Shown here: in pieces, positions 7,732-14,509 of the stretch
Position numbering within the stretch: the stretch's first letter is position 1
How the letters are laid out: each line of letters starts with the position of its first letter
Source: Syntrophomonas sp. UBA4922
Lineage (GTDB): Bacteria > Bacillota > Syntrophomonadia > Syntrophomonadales > Syntrophomonadaceae
DNA length: 16,038 bases
Reading direction: 5' to 3'
Assembly (NCBI GenBank): GCA_002398825.1
Contig: DHBS01000042.1
Span: 3,545-19,582, forward strand
Translations under genes and position numbers: made by a program
Notes under the pieces: generated by a model
Databases searched by the model: none
Told to the model about the DNA's origin: nothing
What the model saw: only the letters and a program-made list of their open reading frames with translations

Positions 7732-8223
7732 CTATTCCATTTTCTTGATTTCACAATCTTCTCGCCCTAAGACTCTAGTCAGCACCTCCTTAACCGTCAT
7801 CCCGTCTTCAGGAAGAATTAATTCCGAGTTCACTTCTTCCAGCGGGATGAGGACAAACAACCTCTCGCGCAGGTACGGATGGGGTATGTGCAGTTGTGGT
7901 AAATGAATCTGTTCGCCTCCGTACCACAGAATATCCAGATCTATCACCCGTGGGCCCCATTTCTCTCCAGCCTGGCGGCCCATTTTAATTTCAATTTGTT
8001 TAAGGTTCTCCAGTAAGGCCAGCGGCCCCAACCCGGTGTCTATAGAAATAACCTGGTTTACAAACTCAGCCTGGTCGGTCTTGCCCCAGGGTGGAGTCAA
8101 ATAATGCGATGATACCGCCGTTACCCTGGTATCCGGCAAAGCGGCAATCTCCTCCACGCCTCTGTCAACATTGGCCACACGATCTCCCCAATTGGAACCC
8201 AGGCCGATATAAGCCTCAGCCAT
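7732..8223 (-). CDS. folK: 2-amino-4-hydroxy-6-hydroxymethyldihydropteridine pyrophosphokinase
   Basis: Transfers pyrophosphate from ATP to hydroxymethyl-dihydropterin, supplying the substrate of FolP. The 163 residues are normal for HPPK. The N-terminal AYIGLGSNWGDR segment (residues 4-15) and the signature KWGPRVIDLDILWYG, with the two metal-binding aspartates of the D-L-D triad, are clear. HIPHPYLRERLFVLIPL follows, as in the family. The frame is open upstream to 8298, but the ATG at 8221-8223 opens directly onto the conserved MAEAYIGLGSN and has GGGGGG close upstream, so the longer version is rejected. The gene overlaps folB by 8 bp, suggesting coupled translation. Downstream of its TAG the frame stays open for a further 36 codons. 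Confidence 0.96.
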   Translation of the reverse strand: MAEAYIGLGSNWGDRVANVDRGVEEIAALPDTRVTAVSSHYLTPPWGKTDQAEFVNQVISIDTGLGPLALLENLKQIEIKMGRQAGEKWGPRVIDLDILWYGGEQIHLPQLHIPHPYLRERLFVLIPLEEVNSELILPEDGMTVKEVLTRVLGREDCEIKKME

Positions 8224-8614
8224 TATGATCCCCCCGGGAGGTTGAAACCACATCTTCCCGGCAGCGGTAAATCTGCACTGCCACATAGTCGAACTCACCC
8301 TCGATAGGGGCTTGTGGTTTATATACAGTGGTTTCTATCGCAGACAGCAACGGAAAGCCCAGCAATACCCGGCAGCTGACCTCTTCGGCCAGGGCTTCGA
8401 TCAGGTTATAGGAGGTTTCTTCCACAATCTGCCGTACCTCATGGAATACCTTCCCATAATCCACCGTAGCTGCAATGTCGTCCTGGCGGCCGGCTGTCTT
8501 CAAGTCGTGAAATAAAACCAAATCAAGTTTAAAGAGCTGCGGCTTGTCCTTTTCGCCGGGCAAAAGCCCGTGACGGCCAAAGAAGCTCAGCCCCTTCATA
8601 ATGATCCTATCCAT
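8216..8614 (-). CDS. folB: Dihydroneopterin aldolase
   Basis: Cleaves dihydroneopterin to hydroxymethyl-dihydropterin and glycolaldehyde. It shares the T-fold with GTP cyclohydrolase I. The 132 residues start MDRIIMKGLSFFGRHGLLPGE, where FxGxHGxxxxE is the family start motif and its glutamate binds the pterin. TVDYGKVFHEV (47-57), then NLIEALAEEVS with the second conserved glutamate, and the C-terminal KPQAPIEGEFDYVAV are all standard. The ATG lies inside the end of folP: ATGGATAG overlaps the folP stop by 8 bp, and no good ribosome binding site precedes it, so initiation probably depends on ribosomes finishing folP. The same 8-bp overlap recurs at the folB-folK junction. Confidence 0.96.
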   Translation of the reverse strand: MDRIIMKGLSFFGRHGLLPGEKDKPQLFKLDLVLFHDLKTAGRQDDIAATVDYGKVFHEVRQIVEETSYNLIEALAEEVSCRVLLGFPLLSAIETTVYKPQAPIEGEFDYVAVQIYRCREDVVSTSRGDHNG

Positions 8615-9800
8615 TTTCGTTCTTAATCGCGTCCGTCATCCTGGCCACGCGATAGCTTTCTTTAACGTCATGTACCCTAATTATATCAGCACCGTTCAAA
8701 ATTCCTATAGCTAAAACGGCCAAACTGCCCTCAAGCCGTTGATCAACCTCCACATCCAGAGTCCGGCCGATAAACCTTTTGCGCGATGCCCCTATGAGAA
8801 TCGGTTTCCCCAGGCCTTTGAAAGTCGCCAGACGCTTCATCAATAAGCGGTTCTCCGCCGGGGTCTTTCCAAAACCCAGCCCGGGATCTATAATTATCTT
8901 TTCTGCCGGCAAGCCGGCAGCGACGGTGTCTTTAATCATTATATCCAGTTCATTGATTATGTCAGCTATCAAATCCTGGTACGGCTTGCCGGTATCGATA
9001 TGCAGCCGGTTGTGCATTAATACTACCGGGGCCTTTCTTTCCACCAGACTGGGCATCAATCCACGATCAAGCTGCAGCCCGCCAATATTATTGATCATAT
9101 GGGCGCCGGCGTCCAGGCAGGCCGCCGCCACTTTGCTCCTAAAGGTGTCAACGGATAGTATCATATCTTCATGAGCCAATCGCCTGACCACCGGGAGCAC
9201 CCGGTTAAGTTCCTCTTGCTCTCCCACAATCTCTGCCTGGGGCCGGGTTGAAGCCCCTCCGATATCAATGATATCCGCACCCTGTTCCCGCATCTCGCAG
9301 GCGTGCCGCAAAGCTTGATCCAGCTCGGTGTAGCGTCCGCCATCTGAAAATGAATCCGGAGTCAGGTTGAGAATCCCCATTATGAAGGTTCGCTCTCCGA
9401 ATTGCAGGCTTTTACCGTGGCATAAATCCACCCGTCTGGCCGCAGGTTCCAGGTTTTTCAAGAGGTTCTCTATCTCCCCGGCTACCTGCTTGAGCCCCAG
9501 AGGCTGTAATTTCAACTTTTTGATTAAGAGCCGGTACTGTTTGACCGTGCCCATTATCAAGACATCAGTATGGCCCTCGCCGTAGAGGGCGTCTTTGGAT
9601 ACGGCTGCTTCTCCCCCTTTGGAGAGCATCTCCTGTTTTATGATGTTGGCCGCCCGACAGGGCATATCCTTTAATTTGAGATAGTGGTAAACCCCTTTGG
9701 GAACCAGAAAAGCATAAGCCCCATCGTCTACCCCGATATTGTCCAATGCAGCCCGAACCTCTTGCTGACTATTGAGAAATATCATATGATGATAAGCCAT
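8607..9800 (-). CDS. folP: Dihydropteroate synthase with N-terminal extension
   Basis: Joins hydroxymethyl-dihydropterin pyrophosphate to p-aminobenzoate, giving dihydropteroate; it is the sulfonamide target. The catalytic TIM barrel begins near residue 135. It shows GILNLTPDSFSDGG (142-155), DIGGASTRP (179-187), SVDTFR (216-221), VVLMHN (259-264), IIDPGLGFGKT (303-313), GASRKRF (337-343) and RVHDVKES (375-382), all typical. The length of 397 residues exceeds the usual 270-280 because of about 125 extra residues at the front. These form a mixed alpha/beta segment, not a membrane or signal sequence, with VLIMGTVKQYRLLIKKLKLQ (80-99) as its clearest part. I recall similar extensions in other clostridial FolP proteins; their role is unknown to me. 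The ATG has AGGAGG six bases upstream, supporting the long form. It follows the HD gene by 46 bp. Confidence 0.95.
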   Translation of the reverse strand: MAYHHMIFLNSQQEVRAALDNIGVDDGAYAFLVPKGVYHYLKLKDMPCRAANIIKQEMLSKGGEAAVSKDALYGEGHTDVLIMGTVKQYRLLIKKLKLQPLGLKQVAGEIENLLKNLEPAARRVDLCHGKSLQFGERTFIMGILNLTPDSFSDGGRYTELDQALRHACEMREQGADIIDIGGASTRPQAEIVGEQEELNRVLPVVRRLAHEDMILSVDTFRSKVAAACLDAGAHMINNIGGLQLDRGLMPSLVERKAPVVLMHNRLHIDTGKPYQDLIADIINELDIMIKDTVAAGLPAEKIIIDPGLGFGKTPAENRLLMKRLATFKGLGKPILIGASRKRFIGRTLDVEVDQRLEGSLAVLAIGILNGADIIRVHDVKESYRVARMTDAIKNENG

Positions 9801-9846
9801 GCGTCCTCCTGCTTCTCGCAGATCAAAAGTCTAAGCCCTGTGCCGA

Positions 9847-10371
9847 CTAGTATTCAAAGCTTGCGGCTATGGGCTCTTTGGATTTAAGTTTGGGACACTG
9901 ATTGCTGAAATCACACTCCACACATACCCTGGAAAGATTATCCGCGCGGTGCAGGCGTTCTCCCAAAAAACTCATATCACGGCTTATGTTGCGGTGTTCG
10001 AATATAGCCCGGCAGATGATATCAACTTCGTTGGGGTTGAAGTACGCCCGGGGCAGGATCTCCCGGGCCAGCTTGGAACCATAGGAGGCATGGTCAACTC
10101 CGGTCTGATATTCATTCCATTTACCCAGATCGTGGGTCAGGCCGGCCGCATAAATGACCTCTTTGGCGGCCAGTTTGCCGCTCAGTCCGCAGTCCTTGAT
10201 AAAATAGTTCAGGTCATTATGTTCTAACACCAGAATATATGTAATCCTGGCCACATCCAGGTGGTGCCGGAAGTCATGCTGACAATACCTGGGTTCTTTC
10301 TGCTCGTCATAGTTGCGCTGCATATAGTCTTTGTACAGCGGATCCTTTACCAGTAGCTCAACCCTTTTCAC
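9847..10371 (-). CDS. HD-domain phosphohydrolase with C-terminal cysteine motif
   Basis: A 174-residue soluble protein of the HD superfamily (metal-dependent phosphatases and phosphodiesterases). Likely metal ligands are His36/37 in FRHHLDVARI, His80-Asp81 in LTHDLGKW, and Asp144 in HRADNLSR. DHASYG (93-98) and FEHRN (124-128) fit the usual helices. After the HD domain comes C-x2-C-x5-C (Cys150, 153, 159), which may bind a metal or Fe-S cluster; this pattern looks familiar from clostridial HD proteins. The start is GTG, supported by AGAGGTGG seven bases upstream; there is no good ATG. It is the first gene after the promoter region and heads the folate genes. No folE or dihydroneopterin-phosphate phosphatase is visible here, so a pterin phosphate hydrolase role is conceivable, but that is only inference from position. 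Confidence 0.85.
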   Translation of the reverse strand: MKRVELLVKDPLYKDYMQRNYDEQKEPRYCQHDFRHHLDVARITYILVLEHNDLNYFIKDCGLSGKLAAKEVIYAAGLTHDLGKWNEYQTGVDHASYGSKLAREILPRAYFNPNEVDIICRAIFEHRNISRDMSFLGERLHRADNLSRVCVECDFSNQCPKLKSKEPIAASFEY

Positions 10372-10462
10372 TGATATCCACCTCTATATTAATGTTGTTT
10401 TATATTATATTAACCTCAAACGCCAAACAATCCTTAATTTCCTAGTAATCCAAGGTTATTAT

Positions 10463-10491
10463 ATTATAAATAAAATTGTTTCTTCTGTCTT
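10463..10491 (-). promoter_or_regulatory. Putative sigma-A promoter of the cofactor operon
   Basis: On the minus strand AAGACA (10486-10491) and a perfect TATAAT (10463-10468) are 17 bp apart. Transcription would start near 10456, leaving a leader of about 85 nt before the HD gene's GTG. A second TATAAT at 10404-10409 has TTGTTT only 15 bp upstream and is a weaker alternative. I recognise no known riboswitch in the leader. Confidence 0.6.
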
Positions 10492-10515
10492 GGGTAAAAA
10501 TGAATTTTTCCCCAA
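10490..10515. repeat. 26-bp near-perfect inverted repeat, possible operator
   Basis: Two 12-bp arms, TTGGGTAAAAAT and ATTTTTCCCCAA, are separated by GA; 11 of the 12 positions pair. It overlaps the outer two bases of the putative -35 box of the cofactor operon promoter and extends upstream of it, a typical place for a regulator. It lies beyond the ndk terminator and has no T-tract of its own after the stem, so a second terminator is less likely. I do not recognise the sequence as a known NiaR, NrtR, BirA or CodY site. Confidence 0.5.
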
Positions 10516-10563
10516 AATACTTACTGGTTGAACTGTCTTATAAAAGCCCCAACCTGCTTAATA

Positions 10564-10590
10564 CAAAAGGACGGCTTATTATGCCGCCCT
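10564..10590 (-). terminator. Rho-independent terminator after ndk
   Basis: Read on the minus strand, AGGGCGGC and GCCGTCCT form an 8-bp stem with one G-U pair, around the 7-nt loop ATAATAA, followed directly by TTTTG. It begins a few bases after the ndk TAG and separates ftsH-ndk from the cofactor operon. Confidence 0.8.
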
Positions 10591-10596
10591 CCCGGT

Positions 10597-11046
10597 CTAT
10601 TTTATCCATGAATCCAGGTTCCTTGAATAATCGCAGAACTCCCTGGGGTCAAAAAACAGCTTTATTTCACGTTTAGCTGCTGCCGTCGAATCAGAGCCGT
10701 GAATCAGGTTAAAGTTGGTCGCTATGGCCAGGTCTCCGCGAATGGTCCCTGGAGCAGCTTCACGCGGGTTGGTGCTGCCCATCAACTTGCGGATACTGGC
10801 TATGGCCTCTTCGCCTTCCCATACCATGGCTACCACCGGTCCTGAGGTAATGAAGGCGATCAGCTCCTGGAAAAAGCCCTTGTCCGCATGCTCGGCATAA
10901 TGCTTTTGCGCCAGGTTACGGTCAATCAGCATAAATTTCATGGCTGCCAGTTTAAAGCCTTTGCTTTCAAGGCGCCGTATAATCTCCCCGACCAGGCCAC
11001 GCTGCACCCCATCTGGTTTCACCATCACAAAGGTCTGTTCGGTCAA
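10597..11046 (-). CDS. ndk: Nucleoside diphosphate kinase
   Basis: Transfers the gamma-phosphate of ATP to nucleoside diphosphates via a phospho-histidine. FVMVKPDGVQRGLVGEII (residues 6-23) is the conserved start, STNPREAAPGTIRGDL (91-106) lines the nucleotide site, and the active-site motif NLIHGSDS places the catalytic histidine at residue 116. The frame is open upstream to 11136, into the end of ftsH in another frame. I chose the TTG at 11044-11046, because it gives TEQTFVMVKPDG right after the start and exactly 149 residues, the family's usual length. AAGGGG lies about nine bases upstream. The gene follows the ftsH stop by 28 bp and is closed by a terminator, so ftsH-ndk is probably one transcript. 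Confidence 0.96.
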   Translation of the reverse strand: MTEQTFVMVKPDGVQRGLVGEIIRRLESKGFKLAAMKFMLIDRNLAQKHYAEHADKGFFQELIAFITSGPVVAMVWEGEEAIASIRKLMGSTNPREAAPGTIRGDLAIATNFNLIHGSDSTAAAKREIKLFFDPREFCDYSRNLDSWIK

Positions 11047-11074
11047 TCCCGTCTGCCCCTTTCTGTGCCCCGGT

Positions 11075-12928
11075 TTAACTGGAACTGTCTGGCTGGTCTT
11101 CCGCTTTTTCTGCCGTATCGTTTTCCAGATTCCCATCTGTCATGACCTGTTCAAACTGTTCAGCTTCCATGGTCTCGTTCTCAATCAAATAGGTAGCTAC
11201 CTGGTGCAATTTTTCCATATTCTCTTTTAATATGGCTTCAGCCTTTTTGTAGCCGCTTTCCATATATTGACTGGCCGCTTTATCGATAGCGTAGGCAATG
11301 GCGTCCGAATAATTGCGGTCTCTGGCAATATCCCGGCCCAGGAACACTTCTTCGCTCTTATGTCCAAAGGTCAATGAACCCAGTTCATCAGACATGCCCC
11401 ACTCGGTGATCATCTTCCGCACAATGCTGCTGGCCCGTTCCAGATCGTTCTGCGCGCCAGTGCTGATATCGTTCAACACCAGGGCTTCCGATACCCGTCC
11501 TCCCAGCAGGAAAGCCACTTCGTCCAGAAGATGGGATTTTGTAATGTAGTTGCGGTCCTCTTCCGGCAGTATTAAAGTATACCCGCCGGCGCGGCCGCGG
11601 GGAATTATGGATATCTTGTGGACCTTGTCAGTATGCGGCAGGCAATAGCCAACAATGGCATGTCCGGCTTCGTGATAAGCCACCAGGCGTTTTTCCTTTT
11701 CCGAGATGACGCGGGTCTTCTTTTCCGGCCCGGCAATTACCCGCTCGATTGACTCTTCCAACTCTTCCATAGTTATGGCGGTTTTACCCCGTCGGGCCGT
11801 TAACAAGGCGGCTTCGTTGACCAGGTTGGCCAGATCAGCCCCTGTGAATCCGGGGGTCCGCTTGGCCAGAATTTCCAGATTGACATCCCCGGCTAAAGGC
11901 TTTTCTTTAACATGCACCCGCAGAATGGCTTCCCGGCCTCGCACATCAGGCCGGTCAATAAGAATGTGGCGGTCAAAACGGCCTGGCCGCAGCAGGGCCG
12001 GGTCCAGTATATCCGGCCGATTAGTGCCGGCCATTACGATGATGCCTTCATTGGTATCGAAACCATCCATTTCAACCAGCAATTGATTGAGGGTCTGCTC
12101 TCTCTCGTCATGACCCCCCCCCAAACCTGCGCCGCGCTGCCGGCCTACAGCATCGATTTCATCTATAAATACAATACAGGGCGCGTTTTTCTTGGCCTGT
12201 TCAAACAGGTCCCTTACTCGGGCCGCTCCTACCCCAACAAACATTTCCACGAAATCAGAACCGCTGATTGAGAAAAACGGCACCCCGGCCTCTCCGGCGA
12301 CGGCTTTCGCCATCAGGGTTTTGCCGGTTCCCGGCGCTCCGAATAATAAAACCCCTTTAGGGATTTTAGCCCCCAGCTGTAGGAATTTTTGTGGATTCTT
12401 AAGGAATTCCACCACTTCCTGCATTTCTTCTTTAGCCTCTTCGGCTCCAGCGACATCCTTGAAGGTTACCTTAACATCATCCTGCGACATCAGGCGCGCT
12501 TTGCTGCGGCCAAACTGCATCACCCGGTTGCCGCCCCCCTGGGTCTGGTTCATTATGAACATCAGGAAGGCAATCAAAATCACGATGGGCAGCAAAGTGG
12601 TCAACAAAGTCATCCAGATCGAAGGCGGCGGTACCGGCTGCGTCGAGTAGGGCACGTTCTTTTCCCGCAATACCTTAATGATATCGGTTTCCTTTGAAAC
12701 CGTGGCGGAAAACTTGGTGCCGTCTTTGAGATCTCCGGTAATCTCGTAAACCAATTCATCCACCTGCACCTGGGCAGAAGCAACTTGCTCACCGACTATC
12801 AAATTATAAAAATCCGGTTCGGAAAGCTCCTTGATCTGTTCATCAGGGCTGGAGGTAAATTTTATGGCAAAGACCGCCAGCAGTACGATCAGTACATATA
12901 TGGCTATGTTCTTCAGGGCTCGATCCAA
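11075..12928 (-). CDS. ftsH: ATP-dependent zinc metalloprotease FtsH
   Basis: Membrane-anchored AAA+ protease that degrades misfolded membrane proteins and some regulators as a hexamer; in Bacillus it is also needed for efficient sporulation. The first membrane segment is at residues 7-23, an extracytoplasmic domain follows, and the second segment is at 105-126. The AAA domain has Walker A GAPGTGKT (197-204), the pore loop MFVG (229-232), Walker B IVFIDEID (252-259) and the second region of homology with NRPDILDPALLRPGRFDR (303-320). The zinc site HEAGH is at 419-423. The tail is acidic (AEKAEDQPDSSS), as is common. The 617 residues are normal. The start is TTG, with AAAGGAGAGG seven bases upstream. 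It lies 92 bp after tilS; the hpt gene commonly found between them is absent. Confidence 0.97.
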   Translation of the reverse strand: MDRALKNIAIYVLIVLLAVFAIKFTSSPDEQIKELSEPDFYNLIVGEQVASAQVQVDELVYEITGDLKDGTKFSATVSKETDIIKVLREKNVPYSTQPVPPPSIWMTLLTTLLPIVILIAFLMFIMNQTQGGGNRVMQFGRSKARLMSQDDVKVTFKDVAGAEEAKEEMQEVVEFLKNPQKFLQLGAKIPKGVLLFGAPGTGKTLMAKAVAGEAGVPFFSISGSDFVEMFVGVGAARVRDLFEQAKKNAPCIVFIDEIDAVGRQRGAGLGGGHDEREQTLNQLLVEMDGFDTNEGIIVMAGTNRPDILDPALLRPGRFDRHILIDRPDVRGREAILRVHVKEKPLAGDVNLEILAKRTPGFTGADLANLVNEAALLTARRGKTAITMEELEESIERVIAGPEKKTRVISEKEKRLVAYHEAGHAIVGYCLPHTDKVHKISIIPRGRAGGYTLILPEEDRNYITKSHLLDEVAFLLGGRVSEALVLNDISTGAQNDLERASSIVRKMITEWGMSDELGSLTFGHKSEEVFLGRDIARDRNYSDAIAYAIDKAASQYMESGYKKAEAILKENMEKLHQVATYLIENETMEAEQFEQVMTDGNLENDTAEKAEDQPDSSS

Positions 12929-12968
12929 AATTTTTCCTCTCCTTTGAAATACTGAGAATTTCCGTAAT

Positions 12969-12997
12969 ATTTTAGCATATACACCCGGTCAATGCAA
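12969..12997 (-). promoter_or_regulatory. Putative ftsH promoter (extended -10)
   Basis: In the 92-bp gap between tilS and ftsH, the minus strand has TGCTAAAAT, an extended -10 element (TAAAAT at 12969-12974), and TTGCAT (12992-12997) 17 bp upstream. An overlapping alternative uses TTGACC with TATTAC. The -35 boxes are weak, so the assignment rests on the -10. Confidence 0.5.
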
Positions 12998-13020
12998 TTG
13001 TCACCTGTTGTGCGGCCTAT

Positions 13021-14406
13021 TTAGACCTGGTCTGTTTTATTTAGTCTTTCCCTTTTTATCACCAGAATGTACTCGGTCCGAGAAGTTACCCGGGCATCAT
13101 TATCGACAGCCTGACCGACCAGGGCATAAATCCGCCCTAGGTCTGATGCCAGGATGGGAATCCTCTCCCTGTCGGCCCAGGGTATTTTGTTTTTAATGAA
13201 ATACTCCTTCAATTTAGTGGAAGTGGAGGTGGGAGAGGCGGCGAAACGATCACCCGGCAGGCGCGAACGCAAAAAGAGTGCTCCCTTGACCCGGTCCCAA
13301 TCGAGCAAGGTGTCCCGGCTCTGGGGGCCGCACTTCTCACGGGGCAGCACAAAGCAGCTCACCAATTCACCGGTTTCCTCAATGTATACCTGCCCGGGAA
13401 CCGTGAGCGGATAATTAAAAGCTACTTTTTTACGCTGTCGGGTGGTAAAGACCAGCTGGTCATAGACTTTGTAGACCATCAAGCTCTTCCGGAGACGAAG
13501 ATAGTGAGAAGATCCCGGACTCTGGCCCAGCCTGATAATGCTGTCGATGTCCTTCTTCTCCCAGCCTTCCAATCCCGTAAGACGGCGGCAAACCGCCATT
13601 ACCAAACGCCTCTGGGCGGCGGGGTGGGCTGCCGAAAAGGGCTGGATCGCTATGACCAGCCTATCCGGCCCTTCAGTTACAATTTCCTGCCAGCATCCCA
13701 CTGTGAGATCTTGCAGCCAATCATCCTCCTGTCGCACGATATCAGCCAGCTGGTTTAAAGTATTGATCAACTGAGGATTATATTTCTCCCGCAGGCAGGG
13801 AATCAACTCATGTCTGATGCGATTGCGGGTAAACCTCAAGTCATTGTTGCTGTAATCCACCCCATAGGGAATCTGATTTTTACTGATATATTCCATAATC
13901 TGAGCCTTGCTGATCCCCAGCATAGGCCTGACGATATTATTGTTAATAGGAAGGATGCCGCGCAAACCCTGGATACCGCTGCCCCGCAAGAGGTGCAAAA
14001 GCACCGATTCGGCGTTGTCTTCCTGGTGATGAGCGGTCGCGATGTATTGGGCCTGGTGCCTTTGCAGGACCTCGGCAAAGAAATCATAGCGGCAAATCCG
14101 GCCCATTTCTTCCAAGGAGCGTTTATCTTCCCTGGCCAGACTGGCAATGTCTAAATGCTTCACCTCCAGGGTTATTCCCCAGGCCCGGCATTGCTCCCGG
14201 AGCAGATCGAGGTCCTCGTCGGCCTGGGATCTCAGCCCGTGATGAAGATGGGCTGCGATTAAAGTCAAATCCCAGCTGCTTTTAAGCTCTTGCATAATAT
14301 GCAGCAGGGCCATGGAATCAGGCCCTCCCGATACCGCCACCACAATCTTGTCTCCTGGGCCAAACAGTTTCTGGTTTTTGATAAATCCTTTAACTTGGTT
14401 TAACAT
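13021..14406 (-). CDS. tilS: tRNA(Ile)-lysidine synthase
   Basis: Attaches lysine to C34 of the CAU-anticodon tRNA-Ile with ATP, so that it reads AUA codons; it is essential in most bacteria. The N-terminal PP-loop ATPase shows VAVSGGPDSMALL (23-35, with SGGPDS at 26-31), AHLHHGLR (52-59), ATAHHQEDNAESVLLHLLRG (123-142) and DYSNNDLRFTRNRIRHELIP (184-203). A substrate-binding middle domain follows. The C-terminal TilS domain begins near FLRSRLPGDRF (378-388) and includes STKLKEYFIKNKIP (396-409). The 461 residues match the longer, Bacillus-like form. The ATG has TGAGG five bases upstream. It sits between spoIIE and ftsH, as in other Firmicutes. Confidence 0.97.
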   Translation of the reverse strand: MLNQVKGFIKNQKLFGPGDKIVVAVSGGPDSMALLHIMQELKSSWDLTLIAAHLHHGLRSQADEDLDLLREQCRAWGITLEVKHLDIASLAREDKRSLEEMGRICRYDFFAEVLQRHQAQYIATAHHQEDNAESVLLHLLRGSGIQGLRGILPINNNIVRPMLGISKAQIMEYISKNQIPYGVDYSNNDLRFTRNRIRHELIPCLREKYNPQLINTLNQLADIVRQEDDWLQDLTVGCWQEIVTEGPDRLVIAIQPFSAAHPAAQRRLVMAVCRRLTGLEGWEKKDIDSIIRLGQSPGSSHYLRLRKSLMVYKVYDQLVFTTRQRKKVAFNYPLTVPGQVYIEETGELVSCFVLPREKCGPQSRDTLLDWDRVKGALFLRSRLPGDRFAASPTSTSTKLKEYFIKNKIPWADRERIPILASDLGRIYALVGQAVDNDARVTSRTEYILVIKRERLNKTDQV

Positions 14407-14435
14407 AGTGTCCTCACTAAGCAGGCTATGATTCT

Positions 14436-14463
14436 ATGCTACCCCAGTTATGCAGGATGTCAA
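14436..14463 (-). promoter_or_regulatory. Putative tilS promoter
   Basis: Between spoIIE and tilS the minus strand carries a perfect -35 TTGACA (14458-14463) and TAGCAT (14436-14441) 16 bp downstream. TAGAAT (14431-14436) is a better hexamer but at 21 bp. It suggests tilS is transcribed independently of spoIIE. I see no convincing terminator after spoIIE in the same 103-bp gap. Confidence 0.5.
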
Positions 14464-14509
14464 ACCCCGGAGGTCTTTTCCGCAGAAATAATTACTGTGC
14501 CTCTGGCTG

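Noticed and set aside
10381..10489. Possible riboswitch in the leader of the cofactor operon
   Set aside because: The leader is short and AT-rich, and I see no recognisable riboswitch core or strong hairpin.
10597..11136. Longer ndk form starting within the end of ftsH
   Set aside because: It adds 30 basic residues not found in the family. The TTG at 11046 gives exactly 149 residues and has a ribosome binding site.
14464..14509. Possible terminator after spoIIE
   Set aside because: The CAG...CTG dyad is too short and has no T-tract.
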